In this document: positions 1 through 9,297 of the stretch, in pieces
Layout of the letters: each line of letters starts with the position of its first letter
How positions within the stretch are numbered: position 1 is the first letter of the stretch
NCBI RefSeq assembly: GCF_006540085.1
Contig: NZ_BJOG01000001.1
Location: forward strand, 744,001 to 808,000
Length of the DNA stretch: 64,000 bases
From: Microbacterium oxydans
GTDB lineage: Bacteria > Actinomycetota > Actinomycetes > Actinomycetales > Microbacteriaceae
Direction: 5' to 3'
The notes under the pieces: generated by a model
What the model was told of the DNA's origin: nothing
Database searches by the model: none
Seen by the model: only the letters and a program-made list of their open reading frames with translations
Program-made: the position numbers and the translations under genes

Positions 1-1
1 C

Positions 2-1426
2 GCGATCCGCCGGGTCGACCTCGACGGTGTCACGGTCGATGCCGGGGCGGAGAGCTACGCCACCAGGGGCGGCCTCGTCCGCGCCCTCGTCGAGGAGCTC
101 GATCTCGCCGATCGCATCGTGGTGCCGCAGGCCGGTGGCGCCTGGCTGGCAGGCATCCCCGGTGTCGGAGCTGCCCCGCTTCCGGCGGGCGGCATCCTCG
201 GCATCCCTTCGAATCCGTTCCAGCCCGACGTCCGTCGCATCATCGGGTGGTCGGGTGTCTGGCGCGCATACCTCGATCGGGTGCGTCCGCCCCTCACGAT
301 CGGGCACCAGCTGAGCCTCGGGAAGCTCGTCGCGTCGCGCATGGGGGCGAAGGTGCGGGATCGACTCGTCGCCCCCGTGACGACGGGCGTCTACTCCGCG
401 TCTCCGGACGACGTCGACATCGACGTCGCGGCCCCGGGGCTCAATGCCGCCCTGACCAGGGTCGGCTCGCTCTCCGGCGCGGTGCAGACCCTCCGCGACG
501 AAGCCGCGGCGAAAGCTGCGGCGACAGCGCCGGAGGCCGACGGCACCGCCCCAGTCGTGGCGAAGACTCCTGGAGCTGCCGTCGAGGGCCTCTCCGGGGG
601 GATGAGCACCCTCATCGATGCGCTCGCCGCCGACCTGAAGCGCCTCGACGCCGATGTGCGCACGGGCGTTCGGGTGCGCAGTCTCCGCAGGACGGGTGCG
701 ACGTGGTCTGTCGAGGCCGAGTCCGCGACGGATGCGGAGCACGGCGGTGAACCGGCGCTCGAGGGCGCACCGGCCGATGAGGACGTCGCGGCGGAATCCG
801 CGCCACCGGTGATCGAGGAGCTCGACGCGGACGCCGTCATCATCGCGACGCCCGAGTCGACGGCGCGAGGACTCCTCGCCGCGGTGATACCGGACCTCCA
901 GAAGACGCAGGCCGCGGCCTCGCCGGAGATCGAGATCGTCACGCTTCTCCTCGACGCCCCCGAGATCGCGTCCGCCCCACGGGGAACAGGTGTGCTCACC
1001 GTTCCGGGGAGCCACACGGCCAAGGCCCTGACGCACTCGACCGCGAAGTGGGGCTGGGTGGGGACTGCGGCGGGTTCCCGGGAGATCGTCCGCGTGTCGT
1101 TCGGAGCTCAGGGCGAGCCGGCCGCCACCGCTCGGCTGACCGATGACGCGGCGGCTGCACTGGCGCGGAGCGAGGCGGCCGCCCTGCTCGGAGTCGCCAT
1201 CGCTCCCGAAGCCGTGATCGCCTCGCATCGCGGTCGGTTCGTCCAGTCGCAGCCCGCATCGATCATCGGATCCGGCGAACGGCGCACGGCCGCGCGCGCG
1301 GCGATCGAGGCGGTGCCCGGCATGGCCGTGGTCGGCGCCTGGCTTGCGGGGACAGGGCTCGCCCAGGTGATCCCCGACGCCAGGGATGAGGCCGACCGCC
1401 TCCGGCGCTTCCTTCTGTGGGACTGA
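2..1426 (+). CDS. hemY: HemY-type protoporphyrinogen/coproporphyrinogen III oxidase, 5' truncated by window edge
   Basis: FAD-dependent oxidase of haem synthesis. The reading frame is open from the first bases, so the N-terminal FAD Rossmann motif lies outside the window and 474 residues are visible. The visible start carries DAGAESYATRGG, typical of the family near the FAD/substrate site; the C-terminus has GMAVVGAWLAGTGLAQVIPDA, the usual second FAD-contacting segment (motif shown in part). An Ala/Glu-rich insertion sits mid-protein around residues 170-280. Because chdC follows on the same strand, the enzyme probably acts as coproporphyrinogen III oxidase (CgoX) in the coproporphyrin-dependent route known for actinobacteria; that assignment is from context. 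hemE is expected upstream. Confidence 0.9.
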   Translation, partial: AIRRVDLDGVTVDAGAESYATRGGLVRALVEELDLADRIVVPQAGGAWLAGIPGVGAAPLPAGGILGIPSNPFQPDVRRIIGWSGVWRAYLDRVRPPLTIGHQLSLGKLVASRMGAKVRDRLVAPVTTGVYSASPDDVDIDVAAPGLNAALTRVGSLSGAVQTLRDEAAAKAAATAPEADGTAPVVAKTPGAAVEGLSGGMSTLIDALAADLKRLDADVRTGVRVRSLRRTGATWSVEAESATDAEHGGEPALEGAPADEDVAAESAPPVIEELDADAVIIATPESTARGLLAAVIPDLQKTQAAASPEIEIVTLLLDAPEIASAPRGTGVLTVPGSHTAKALTHSTAKWGWVGTAAGSREIVRVSFGAQGEPAATARLTDDAAAALARSEAAALLGVAIAPEAVIASHRGRFVQSQPASIIGSGERRTAARAAIEAVPGMAVVGAWLAGTGLAQVIPDARDEADRLRRFLLWD

Positions 1427-1489
1427 GCGCTTCGACGGACTGAGCGCCATGACCGAGAGAGCGCTCCGTGTCAACCCTCTGACCCATAG

Positions 1490-1505
1490 ATGCCGAAATC
1501 GGCAT
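1490..1505. promoter_or_regulatory. Palindrome ATGCCGA-AA-TCGGCAT, possible operator
   Basis: Two 7-base arms separated by AA form a perfect inverted repeat in the 180-base gap after the HemY-type gene, about 100 bases before the next start. It is too short to be a convincing terminator and is followed by a GC-rich leader ending in a good ribosome binding site (GTGAGGAG before 1607). An operator for the small-gene group downstream is possible; no regulator can be named. Confidence 0.3.
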
Positions 1506-1606
1506 ACGGGGTTACGCTGGGTACCTGGCCGCGGGGTGCGAGAGCCTGCGACCGATCCCAACCGGGCGAATCTGGCCGGACTACCGGAACAAGGTGAGGA
1601 GACCCC

Positions 1607-2053
1607 ATGAAGGGGAAGATCGGACTCGTCGTCGGACTCGGCGTGGGCTACGTCCTCGGCACCCGTGCCGGACGTGAGCGCTACGAGCAGATCAAGACGC
1701 AGTGGCTCAAGGTGTGGCACCTCGATCCCGTGCAGGAGCAGGTCACCAAGGTCAAGGGCTTCGTCGGCGACAAAGCCGCAGCCGTCCCCGGTGCGCTCTG
1801 GACCGGCGTCGTGAAGGTCGCGAAGTCCGTCAGCGGCAACGGCACGCCGGGTCAGCGCCTCGACTCCGCGATCGCCACCGGTCGTGAGGCCGCAGAAGAC
1901 CTGGCCGAGGCGACGGAGGAAGCGGTCGAGGCGGCGAAGGCCACGGCTTCGTCCAGCAAGACCTCGACGTCCGCCTCTTCCAAGCCCGCCGCGAAGAAGC
2001 CGGCTGCCAAGAAGCCCGCCGCGAAGTCGGCCACCAAGAAGTCCGGCGCCTGA
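1607..2053 (+). CDS. YtxH-like small protein with Lys/Ala-rich tail
   Basis: 148 residues. An N-terminal glycine-rich hydrophobic segment (GLVVGLGVGYVLGTRAG) resembles the membrane anchor of YtxH/general-stress proteins. The middle is helical, and the last ~35 residues are a repeat of AAKKPA-type units that is strongly basic and probably disordered. Good RBS GGTGAGGAG 7-8 bases upstream. It heads three tightly packed small genes (next start 2 bases after its stop), all apparently membrane-associated. The basic tail could contact nucleic acid or the cell envelope, but there is no direct support. Function unknown. Confidence 0.8.
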   Translation: MKGKIGLVVGLGVGYVLGTRAGRERYEQIKTQWLKVWHLDPVQEQVTKVKGFVGDKAAAVPGALWTGVVKVAKSVSGNGTPGQRLDSAIATGREAAEDLAEATEEAVEAAKATASSSKTSTSASSKPAAKKPAAKKPAAKSATKKSGA

Positions 2054-2054
2054 C

Positions 2055-2462
2055 ATGCCCCGCGGATACCGTGATCGTGCCGACGACAGTCTGCTGACTC
2101 TCCTCGGGGATCTGCCGGAACTCGTCACGAATCTGGTCAAGGCCGAGATCGACGCGGCGAAGGCGTGGATCTCGCGCACCTCGAAGGACGCCGGCATCGG
2201 TTCCGTGTGGTTCCTCGTCGCGCTGTTCTTCCTGTTCTGGGCCGTGCCGGTGATCCTGGTCTTCGCGATCGCGGGTCTGTCGTCATGGTGGCCCGTATGG
2301 CTGTCCGCGATCGCGGTGTTCGGCATCCTGATCCTCGCGGTGCTGCTGTTCGCTCTGCTGGGCGTCCTCAAGTTCCGCAAGGTGCTCGCGCGCCAGAATC
2401 CGGCTCAGGCCGTAGCCGAAGACATCCGAATCGTGAAGGAGGCCGGCGATGACGAATTCTGA
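2055..2462 (+). CDS. Phage holin superfamily III-like membrane protein
   Basis: 135 residues. It begins with a soluble amphipathic region (LGDLPELVTNLVKAEIDAAK) followed by two strong hydrophobic helices at about residues 53-75 and 80-105, and a short basic/acidic tail. This layout matches the actinobacterial 'phage holin family' (YqjE-like) proteins, which are normally chromosomal envelope proteins rather than phage genes. The start is one base after the previous stop codon and the gene overlaps the next by 14 bases, so the three are surely one transcript. Nothing else phage-like is nearby. Confidence 0.8.
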   Translation: MPRGYRDRADDSLLTLLGDLPELVTNLVKAEIDAAKAWISRTSKDAGIGSVWFLVALFFLFWAVPVILVFAIAGLSSWWPVWLSAIAVFGILILAVLLFALLGVLKFRKVLARQNPAQAVAEDIRIVKEAGDDEF

Positions 2463-2721
2463 GTCGCTGCCGCGCACCGCCGTCCCCGGCGGGATCGTCG
2501 ACCCGGTCGCCTCGGCTCGTGCGGAGCTGAAGGCCGCCCTCGCCGCGATCGAGATCAAGGGGAACATCCCGCGCCGGGTCGAGAAGGCGTCGACGCGAGC
2601 GGTGGCCAGGGCGCGCGTGTTCGCCGACCGCAACCCGATCGGGGCGGTCGCCGCCACCGTCGGCATCGCGGCGGCGGTCGGCGGCGCGGTCTGGGCGATC
2701 GCACGCTTCATCTCGCGCTGA
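2449..2721 (+). CDS. Small hypothetical protein with one C-terminal membrane helix
   Basis: 90 residues, start codon inside the preceding gene (14-base overlap). The first ~60 residues look helical and charged with a DUF3618-like arrangement (pairs of Arg/Lys before NPIGAVAATVG), followed by one hydrophobic helix and a basic end FISR. With the two preceding genes it forms the YtxH/holin-like/DUF3618-like trio common in actinobacterial envelopes. The last codons and the stop lie within the first unit of a 17-base tandem repeat. Confidence 0.75.
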   Translation: MTNSESLPRTAVPGGIVDPVASARAELKAALAAIEIKGNIPRRVEKASTRAVARARVFADRNPIGAVAATVGIAAAVGGAVWAIARFISR

Positions 2722-2771
2722 CACGCATCTCGCACTGACACGCATCTCGCACTGACACGCATCTCGCACTG
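2711..2771 (+). repeat. 17-bp tandem repeat running through a stop codon
   Basis: Unit TCTCGCACTGACACGCA occurs at 2711-2727 (one difference), 2728-2744 and 2745-2761, with a partial copy at 2762-2771. The first unit contains the last sense codons and TGA stop of the small gene before it, so the array looks like slippage duplication of a gene end. No hairpin is evident. Confidence 0.9.
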
Positions 2772-2851
2772 GTGCGCAGCATTCCAGGATGTCGTGAGGC
2801 GCCCGTCCGGGTGATTAGCGGCTCCTGCGTAAACGAGGCAGACTGGGGAGC

Positions 2852-3532
2852 ATGATGTCCGAAGAGCGCGATGAGAACCCGTCCGGCTTCACCCTCTGGG
2901 CCGTCTGGCGACGAAACCCCGACGTCCCCGTGACGGAGAACGACTCGACCGAGCTCGAGACGATCGTCTCCTACATCGAGGACTCGGGCGTGACCGTCCG
3001 CGGCTTCTACGACGTCTCCGGGCTCAAGGCCGACGCCGACCTCATGGTGTGGCTGCACGGTGACACGGCGGAGGAGCTGCAGAAGGCGCTGCGCCGCCTG
3101 CGTCGCACCGAGCTGCTGCGCTCCCTCCTCCCGGTGTGGAACGTGATGGGCGTGCATCGCGACGCCGAGTTCAACCGTTCGCATGTGCCGGGCTTCCTCC
3201 GCGGCATCGGCCCCAAGGACTGGCTCTGCCTCTACCCGTTCGTGCGCACGCCGGAGTGGTACCTCGCCCCGGAGGAGGAGCGTCGCACCATGCTCGCCGA
3301 CCACGGACGCAAGGGCGCGGCGTTCAAGGGCGTGCTCGCCAACACCGTCGCCTCGTTCGCGCTCGGCGACTACGAGTGGCTGCTTCCGCTCGAGGCCGAT
3401 GAGCTCACCGACCTCGTCGACATGATGCGCGATCTGCGGTACACCGACGCCCGCCTGTACGTGAAGGAGGAGGTGCCCTTCTACACGGGGCGCAGGCTCC
3501 GGTTCGACGAGATCGCGGACGTCCTCCAGTAA
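2852..3532 (+). CDS. chdC: Coproheme decarboxylase ChdC (HemQ, chlorite dismutase family)
   Basis: 226 residues, usual for actinobacterial ChdC. It converts coproheme III to haem b by oxidative decarboxylation of two propionates, the final step of the coproporphyrin-dependent pathway. The alpha/beta barrel fold is recognisable from GFTLWAVWRR at the start, the central CLYPFVRTPEWY segment carrying the expected catalytic tyrosine, and MLADHGRKG with the proximal haem-ligand histidine. An ATGATG start follows GGGGAG; the first ATG is used here. hemC begins 4 bases after its stop, so it is in the haem operon. Ferrochelatase (CpfC) is not in the window. Confidence 0.93.
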   Translation: MMSEERDENPSGFTLWAVWRRNPDVPVTENDSTELETIVSYIEDSGVTVRGFYDVSGLKADADLMVWLHGDTAEELQKALRRLRRTELLRSLLPVWNVMGVHRDAEFNRSHVPGFLRGIGPKDWLCLYPFVRTPEWYLAPEEERRTMLADHGRKGAAFKGVLANTVASFALGDYEWLLPLEADELTDLVDMMRDLRYTDARLYVKEEVPFYTGRRLRFDEIADVLQ

Positions 3533-3536
3533 GCGC

Positions 3537-4532
3537 ATGAGCACTCCCATCCGTCTCGGTACCCGTCGAAGCGCGCTCGCGCAGGCGCAGTCGGGTCATG
3601 TCGCCGCGGCTCTCGAGAAGCTGTCGGGGCGCCGGGTCGAACTCGTCCCGATCACCAGCGAAGGCGACACCAACCGCGCGTCGCTCTCCGAGATCGGCGG
3701 GCAGGGCATCTTCGCGACGCGTCTTCGCGAGGCGTTGTTCGCGGGGGAGTGCGACTTCCTGGTGCATTCGCTGAAGGATCTCCCCACCGCCATCCCTGAA
3801 GGGCTCGTGATCGCGGCGACCCCGAAGCGCGAAGACCCGCGTGACGTGGTCCTGACCCGTGACGGCACCGCGTTGCACGAACTCCGCTCGGGAAGCACCG
3901 TCGGTACCGGCTCACCGCGACGCATCGCCCAGGTCCACCGGCGAGCACCCGGCGCCGAGGTCGTCGACATCCGCGGGAACGTCGATTCCCGGCTCGCCAG
4001 AGTCGTCTCCGGTGAGCTGGACGCGGTGATCCTCGCGGCAGCCGGTCTCTCGAGGCTCGACGCGAAGTCGCCGCTCCGACGCGAAGAGCTCGGTCTCGCA
4101 GAATGGCCCACCGCGCCGGGACAGGGTTCGCTCGCGGTCGAGACCCGGGCGGACGCCCCGCAGGAGCTGCTCACGGCCCTCGCCGGTCTCGACGACACCG
4201 ACACGCGTCTGGCCATCACCGTCGAGCGCGCGATCCTGCAGGGCCTGGATGCCGGGTGCCAGGCACCGATGGCCGCTCACGCCGTCGTCGACGGCTCCTC
4301 GATCCGCGTCAGGACCGTCGTGTACGCCGCTGACGGGGGTCGCCGGATCGGCCTCGACGTCACGGAAGACCTGAACGGGGAGTATATTCGTCGGAACGGC
4401 AGTGGCAATGGAGCGGATGCTGCCGATGGTGCAGACCCGATGCACGCAGCGCGCGAGCTCGGGTTCACTGTTGCCCGTCGGCTGCTCGATCAAGGGGCGG
4501 CCGGCCTCGTATCCCGAGAGCAATCCTCATGA
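3537..4532 (+). CDS. hemC: Hydroxymethylbilane synthase (porphobilinogen deaminase)
   Basis: 331 residues. Polymerises four porphobilinogen molecules to hydroxymethylbilane in the cytoplasm. Clear family landmarks: IRLGTRRSALAQAQS at the N-terminus, FLVHSLKDLPT (active-site region), GTGSPRRIAQ and the C-terminal-domain GLDAGCQAP, whose cysteine carries the dipyrromethane cofactor. The C-terminal domain holds a short Gly/Ala/Asp-rich insertion (about residues 285-305). The start is 4 bases after chdC, and the stop overlaps hemD by 4 bases (ATGA), so translation is coupled. Confidence 0.95.
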   Translation: MSTPIRLGTRRSALAQAQSGHVAAALEKLSGRRVELVPITSEGDTNRASLSEIGGQGIFATRLREALFAGECDFLVHSLKDLPTAIPEGLVIAATPKREDPRDVVLTRDGTALHELRSGSTVGTGSPRRIAQVHRRAPGAEVVDIRGNVDSRLARVVSGELDAVILAAAGLSRLDAKSPLRREELGLAEWPTAPGQGSLAVETRADAPQELLTALAGLDDTDTRLAITVERAILQGLDAGCQAPMAAHAVVDGSSIRVRTVVYAADGGRRIGLDVTEDLNGEYIRRNGSGNGADAADGADPMHAARELGFTVARRLLDQGAAGLVSREQSS

Positions 4533-5326
4533 CCACTTCCGAAATCAAGCAGGACCGACCGCTGGACGGCTGGCGCATCCTCGTGCCCCGTGGCGGGCCG
4601 TGGGGCGACAGCGTCGCCGCGAGCCTGCGCGCGCTGGGCGCGGTCCCCGTCGTCGCCCCGCTCATCAACTTCGCGCCGACGACAGACCAGGCGACGCTCG
4701 ACTCGGCGTTGGCGCAGCTGGCCGCCGGGGAGTTCGACTGGCTGACGGTCACGAGCGCCACCACCGTCGACGTGCTCTTCGCCCACAGGGCGGTCGTGCC
4801 GCGTTCGACCAAGATCGCCGCTGTCGGCGAGACGACCGCGGCGGCTCTGCAGGCGGTCGGCTACGAGGTCACGCTGGTCCCGGAGCAGGACAACTCCGCA
4901 GAGGGGATGGCACAGCAGCTCATCGCCCTCGAGAAGGAGCCGCGCCGCATCCTCGCGCTGCGCAGCGAGATCGCGAAGCCCGTGCTCAGCCGGCTGCTCT
5001 CCGAAGCGGGCCATGATGTGCACGGTGTCGTGGCGTATCGCACGGTCGGCGTCCCGGTCACGGAGCGGATCCGCCGCGATGTGGAGAACGGTCGGATCAA
5101 CGCGATCCTCATCACGAGCGGTTCGGTCGCCGAGCAGGTGCGCGAGCAGTTCCCGGAGATCCCCGACGACACCCTGCTCGCGGCTATCGGCCCCCGCACC
5201 GCGAAAGACGCGCAGCGCGCCGGGCTTCCCGTGTCGGTGGTGGCCGACCGTCAGACGATCGACGCCCTGATCGAGGCCGTCTCGCACTTCACCCTTCCGC
5301 ACGCGGCCGACGAGTTCGCGCCGTGA
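4529..5326 (+). CDS. hemD: Uroporphyrinogen-III synthase
   Basis: 265 residues. Cyclises hydroxymethylbilane to uroporphyrinogen III. The family is poorly conserved in sequence, but the two-domain pattern is visible: [10 protein letters not shown] near the start, [31 protein letters not shown], the linker, [15 protein letters not shown] and [18 protein letters not shown]. Position directly between hemC and hemB with 4-base overlaps on both sides (ATGA at 4529, GTGA at 5323) settles the assignment. Confidence 0.93.
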   Translation: MTTSEIKQDRPLDGWRILVPRGGPWGDSVAASLRALGAVPVVAPLINFAPTTDQATLDSALAQLAAGEFDWLTVTSATTVDVLFAHRAVVPRSTKIAAVGETTAAALQAVGYEVTLVPEQDNSAEGMAQQLIALEKEPRRILALRSEIAKPVLSRLLSEAGHDVHGVVAYRTVGVPVTERIRRDVENGRINAILITSGSVAEQVREQFPEIPDDTLLAAIGPRTAKDAQRAGLPVSVVADRQTIDALIEAVSHFTLPHAADEFAP

Positions 5327-6300
5327 GCTTCCCCGACGTGCGACTGAGACGACTGCGGCAGTCTCGTGCAGTACGCGATCTGGTGCGCGAGACCTCGCTG
5401 CTGCCGGGGCAGCTCGTCCTCCCGCTGTTCGTGCGAGAGGGCATCACGGATCCCGTGCAGATCGGGTCGATGCCCGGTGTCGCTCAGCACTCCCTCGATT
5501 CGCTGCGTGCGGCCGCGGTCGAGGCTGCGGAGGCGGGGGTCGGCGGCGTGATGCTGTTCGGCGTCCCCGAGGTGCGCGACGCCCTCGGCTCGGGTGCCGA
5601 TGATCCGCATGGGATCCTCAACGTCGCAACCGAAGCGCTCGCGGCAGAGGTCGGCGACGCGCTCGTCGTGCAGACCGATCTGTGTCTCGATGAGTTCACC
5701 GACCACGGACACTGCGGCGTGCTCGCGGCCGACGGCTCCGTCGACAACGATGCGACGCTCGAACGGTACACCGCGATGGCTCTCTCCCAGGCGCGCGCGG
5801 GGTCGCAGCTGCTCGGGCTGTCCGGCATGATGGACGGCCAGGTCGCCGTGATCCGCAAGGCGCTCGACAGTGAGGGCTTCACGGACACGCTCCTGCTGGC
5901 CTATGCGGCGAAGTACGCGAGCGCGTTCTACGGACCTTTCCGGGAGGCAGTGGACTCTCAGCTGAAGGGCGACCGTCGCACGTACCAGCTCGATCCGGGA
6001 AACCGTCGCGAGGGCGTGCGCGAAGCAGTGGTGGACGAGGCCGAGGGTGCGGACATCGTCATGGTGAAGCCGGCGATGGCCTTCCTCGACGTGCTCCGCG
6101 AGGTGCGCGACACCGTGAGCATTCCGGTGTGGGCATATCAGGTCTCCGGCGAGTACGCGATGATCGAGGCCGCCGGTGCGAACGGGTGGATCGATCGTCG
6201 AGCAGCCGTTCTCGAGTCCCTTCTCTCCATCCGCCGCGCCGGTGCGGATGCGGTGCTCACCTACTGGGCCACCGAAGCGGCCGGCTGGCTGCGCGACTGA
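5323..6300 (+). CDS. hemB: Delta-aminolevulinic acid dehydratase (porphobilinogen synthase)
   Basis: 325 residues, GTG start within the hemD stop. Condenses two 5-aminolevulinate molecules to porphobilinogen. Both active-site lysines are visible in [14 protein letters not shown] and the Schiff-base segment MVKPAMAF. The metal-binding loop reads [15 protein letters not shown]: the three-cysteine zinc pattern is broken, with Asp at the second position while the first and third Cys remain. This intermediate form is, to my knowledge, common in actinobacteria, so metal preference should not be assumed to match the E. coli or human enzyme. Confidence 0.96.
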   Translation: MSFPDVRLRRLRQSRAVRDLVRETSLLPGQLVLPLFVREGITDPVQIGSMPGVAQHSLDSLRAAAVEAAEAGVGGVMLFGVPEVRDALGSGADDPHGILNVATEALAAEVGDALVVQTDLCLDEFTDHGHCGVLAADGSVDNDATLERYTAMALSQARAGSQLLGLSGMMDGQVAVIRKALDSEGFTDTLLLAYAAKYASAFYGPFREAVDSQLKGDRRTYQLDPGNRREGVREAVVDEAEGADIVMVKPAMAFLDVLREVRDTVSIPVWAYQVSGEYAMIEAAGANGWIDRRAAVLESLLSIRRAGADAVLTYWATEAAGWLRD

Positions 6301-6322
6301 TTCACCGAGGAGCACTCCTTTC

Positions 6323-7645
6323 ATGAACGACCGTAACGACGACCTGTTCTCCGCTGCCCGCGCGGTCATCCCCGGTGGGGTCAACTCCCCGGTGCGTGCT
6401 TACGGTTCGGTGGGCGGGACGCCGCGGTTCCTCGCTTCGGCGAAGGGGGCGAAGGTCACGGATGCCGCCGGCCGCGAGTATGTCGACCTCGTCGCGTCGT
6501 GGGGCCCTGCGCTGCTGGGGCACGCGCACCCGGAGATCGTCGCCGCGGTGCAGGAGGCCGCAGCCCGTGGCCTGTCGTTCGGCGCTCCGACGGAGGGCGA
6601 GGTCGAGCTCGCCGCGTTGATCGCCGACCGTGTGCGGTTCGGCGAGATCCGTCCTGTCGAGCGCGTGCGTCTGGTCTCCACGGGTACTGAGGCGACCATG
6701 ACGGCCATCCGCCTTGCGCGGGGCGCCACGGGTCGCGACCTGTTGGTGAAGTTCGCCGGTCACTATCACGGGCATTCGGATGGCCTTCTCGCCGAAGCAG
6801 GTTCCGGCGTCGCGACGCTCGCGCTTCCGGGGTCGGCAGGTGTCCCGGCACCGATCGCGGCGCAGACGCTCGTGATCGGGTACAACGATCCCGAGGCGCT
6901 GGCTGCGGTGTTCGCGGAGCATGGCCAGCGCATCGCCGCGGTCATCGTCGAAGCCTCGGCCGCGAACATGGGCGTCGTGGCCCCGCTGCCCGGTTTCAAC
7001 CGTCTGATCGCGGAGACCGCCCACGCCCACGGAGCGTTGATGATCCTCGATGAGGTGCTCACCGGATTCCGGGTGCACCCGGCAGGGTTCTGGGGTCTGC
7101 AGGCCGCTGCGGGCGAGGACTACCTGCCGGACATCTTCACGTTCGGCAAGGTCGTCGGTGGAGGCATGCCCTTGGCCGCGCTCGGTGGTCGAGCAGATGT
7201 CATGGATCTGCTCGCTCCCCTCGGGCCGGTCTACCAGGCGGGCACTCTCTCGGGGAATCCGCTCTCGGTCGCAGCGGGTCTCGCGACGCTGCGGCTCGCG
7301 ACAGCGGAGGTCTATGCGACGGTGGACGCCGCATCTCTTCGAGTCTCTACCGCCCTCGACGCGGCCCTCACCGACGCCGGCGTGACGCACGCGGTGGCCA
7401 CCGCGGGCAACCTGTTCAACGCCTCGTTCCGCGCGTCGGCGCCGAGGGACTACGCCGAAGCTCAGGCTCAGGAGTCGTTCCGCTACGCGCCGTTCTTCCA
7501 CTCGCTGCGTGAGCAGGGGGTGGCGCTTCCCCCGAGCGTCTTCGAGGCGTGGTTCCTGACCGCGGCCCACGGTGAGGACGAGCTGCAGCAGATCGAAGCC
7601 GCTCTTCCTGCCGCGGCCGCTGCGGCCGCAGCTGCTCGTCCATAA
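6323..7645 (+). CDS. hemL: Glutamate-1-semialdehyde 2,1-aminomutase
   Basis: 440 residues. PLP enzyme that makes 5-aminolevulinate from glutamate-1-semialdehyde (C5 pathway). Landmarks: [20 protein letters not shown] at the start, [30 protein letters not shown]-like [12 protein letters not shown], and [17 protein letters not shown] containing the PLP lysine. The ATG at 6323 follows GAGGAGCACTCCTTTC and lies 22 bases after hemB. The C-terminus is a short Ala run ending AARP; related copies of the terminal GCTCGTCCATAA sequence continue downstream as a degenerate repeat. It closes the haem operon in this window. Confidence 0.96.
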   Translation: MNDRNDDLFSAARAVIPGGVNSPVRAYGSVGGTPRFLASAKGAKVTDAAGREYVDLVASWGPALLGHAHPEIVAAVQEAAARGLSFGAPTEGEVELAALIADRVRFGEIRPVERVRLVSTGTEATMTAIRLARGATGRDLLVKFAGHYHGHSDGLLAEAGSGVATLALPGSAGVPAPIAAQTLVIGYNDPEALAAVFAEHGQRIAAVIVEASAANMGVVAPLPGFNRLIAETAHAHGALMILDEVLTGFRVHPAGFWGLQAAAGEDYLPDIFTFGKVVGGGMPLAALGGRADVMDLLAPLGPVYQAGTLSGNPLSVAAGLATLRLATAEVYATVDAASLRVSTALDAALTDAGVTHAVATAGNLFNASFRASAPRDYAEAQAQESFRYAPFFHSLREQGVALPPSVFEAWFLTAAHGEDELQQIEAALPAAAAAAAAARP

Positions 7646-7773
7646 CCGCGCGTTGGTGAGGGCGCGTCCATGACCGCGCGTCCATGAAGGCTCGTCCGTG
7701 ACTGTGCGTTCGCGCCTGTGCCTTCGTGGCGTCCGTGACTGTGCCTGTGCTTTCGTGGCGTCCGCGGCTGTGC
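7637..7773 (+). repeat. Degenerate tandem repeats after hemL, including 2 x 29 bp
   Basis: Units of the form CGTCCRTGAC recur from the hemL end (CGTCCATAAC with the stop codon) through CGTCCATGAC, CGTCCATGAA and CGTCCGTGAC, then a longer 29-base unit appears twice (7716-7744 and 7745-7773) with three differences. This fills the whole 142-base gap to the convergent HNH gene. No terminator hairpin was recognised. Confidence 0.7.
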
Positions 7774-7787
7774 GTTCTGGACCGCGG

Positions 7788-9287
7788 TCAGACGAACATG
7801 ACGCGGCGCGGTGATGCGTCGGTGTAGCACCGGCCGAGCGGGCTGGTCCACTCGATGTCGCCGCCGGGGGTCTGTCTCGCGCGCCATCGGTGCTTCTCGG
7901 CGATGTCGGGATGCTTCAGCGCGTGGTGCCCGACGCAGAAGTGGCTCAGGTTGTCGATCGACGTCGCTCCGCCCTTCGCATGGTCGTGATTATGGTCGAT
8001 CTGACACCGGTGGACGGGTGTGCGGCACCCGGGGAATCGACAGTGCTGGTCTCTGGCCTGGAGATGCCGCCGCATCGCCGCCGTCGGGGCGTAGGCGGCT
8101 GTGGCCGTCACGATGCCGGCGCGGTCGAGGAAGAGGCGGGACCAGCCGCCGTTGCGTCCGGCGAGGTCGCGGGCGATGTCGGGGTGCAGTGCACCAATGC
8201 CGTCGAGCTCGGCAGGCCGTTCGTCGATTCCGGCCAGCGTCTCGGCAGCGATCGTGACCTGGATGCGGGCGTGGATGCCCTCCAGAGCTGTGCCCGCCGC
8301 GGCAGAGGGATCCGTGGTCAGGAGCAGGTCGCTGAGCAGGTCGGTGCGGACCGCATCGATGCCTCGCTCATCGGTCGGGGCGGATGGGACACCGAGTGAC
8401 GGATCCGTCGTGAAGGTGTCTCCGTCGCCGAAGATGACGTGGGCGTCGACGCGTGCGTCGCCGGTGTCCGGTCCGCAGGGTGGCTCGCTGTCGTACGGGT
8501 GGCTGTTGAGCACAGGGTCTTCGCGATGGGAGTCGTCGGCTCGCAGGTCCTGCAGAAAGACCCGATCGGCGCCCGAATCGAGGTCGTCCGAGGACAGCGC
8601 CGGTGTGTCATCGCCCGGAGAGGGATGGTCGCCTCGTGTGGCGATGACGTGCTGTGCGAGCCGGGTCAGTCGGTCGAGGATCGCGTGGGCGAGATGCTCC
8701 GGCAGCACGACCTGCAGCAGCGCGAGGCCGTCGTCGAGCGACCGCAGCGTGACTGACCGCTCCCCGTATGCCCGCCGATGGCGCTCGACCACGGTCTCGC
8801 AGGCGAGGGACGACGCGACGCGGCGCACCATCGCGCGGGTGCGTGCGGGAGAATCCTGCTCCGCGACGACGAGTGCGGCAGTGTCGTACAGGGTGAGCGC
8901 CTCGGTGGCGGCTCGACCATCGCGAACGGCCTGCCGCACGATGGCGCCCTCGCGCACGATCTCTCGAACGTGTGCCGCACTGATCGCGCCGCGTCGGAAC
9001 GCGTCTCTGACGACCGGGTGCTCGGCCTCGAGGAAGAGGGCGTCTGTGAAGGCGTACTCGATGCTGCCCTTCGACACGCGACCGGCCGCCGAGTACTCGG
9101 CGATCATCGAGCGGTGGATCGCCTCGCGGTGCTGCGGCTGCTCGTGGACATCTTCTTCCTGCAGCCGCAGACGATCGGCGAGCAGCGCAGACGCTTCTGC
9201 CTCGAGGATCGCGATGCGTCGGCGCTTCTCCACCCACGCGTCGAGCAGCGTCTCGCGCTGATCGATGTCGTTCGTGGAGGGAGGCAT
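7788..9287 (-). CDS. DUF222 / 13E12-repeat family HNH endonuclease
   Basis: 499 residues from the ATG at 9287; an in-frame ATG at 9305 is possible but overlaps the LexA-like box. The long helical N-terminal region (about 1-400) is the DUF222 domain of the 13E12 repeat family. The C-terminus (about 415-470) is a classic HNH module: CRFPGC, the QIDHNHDHAKGG motif, NLSHFCVGHHALKHP. Microbacteriaceae genomes carry many paralogues; they have the look of mobile or homing elements, but biological role is not established. Convergent with hemL. A -10-like TACTAT on the minus strand (9302-9297) would place the transcript start near the ATG, suggesting a leaderless mRNA (inference). Confidence 0.88.
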   Translation of the reverse strand: MPPSTNDIDQRETLLDAWVEKRRRIAILEAEASALLADRLRLQEEDVHEQPQHREAIHRSMIAEYSAAGRVSKGSIEYAFTDALFLEAEHPVVRDAFRRGAISAAHVREIVREGAIVRQAVRDGRAATEALTLYDTAALVVAEQDSPARTRAMVRRVASSLACETVVERHRRAYGERSVTLRSLDDGLALLQVVLPEHLAHAILDRLTRLAQHVIATRGDHPSPGDDTPALSSDDLDSGADRVFLQDLRADDSHREDPVLNSHPYDSEPPCGPDTGDARVDAHVIFGDGDTFTTDPSLGVPSAPTDERGIDAVRTDLLSDLLLTTDPSAAAGTALEGIHARIQVTIAAETLAGIDERPAELDGIGALHPDIARDLAGRNGGWSRLFLDRAGIVTATAAYAPTAAMRRHLQARDQHCRFPGCRTPVHRCQIDHNHDHAKGGATSIDNLSHFCVGHHALKHPDIAEKHRWRARQTPGGDIEWTSPLGRCYTDASPRRVMFV

Positions 9288-9297
9288 GAGTCGGGTA

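Noticed and set aside
2055..2462. Holin-like gene as a sign of prophage
   Set aside because: No capsid, tail, integrase or lysin genes nearby; this holin family is common in actinobacterial chromosomes.
2711..2771. Repeats considered as a CRISPR-like array
   Set aside because: Units are contiguous with no spacers and no cas genes are present.
7646..7787. Search for a tRNA or small RNA after hemL
   Set aside because: Only degenerate repeats were found; no cloverleaf or terminator could be drawn.
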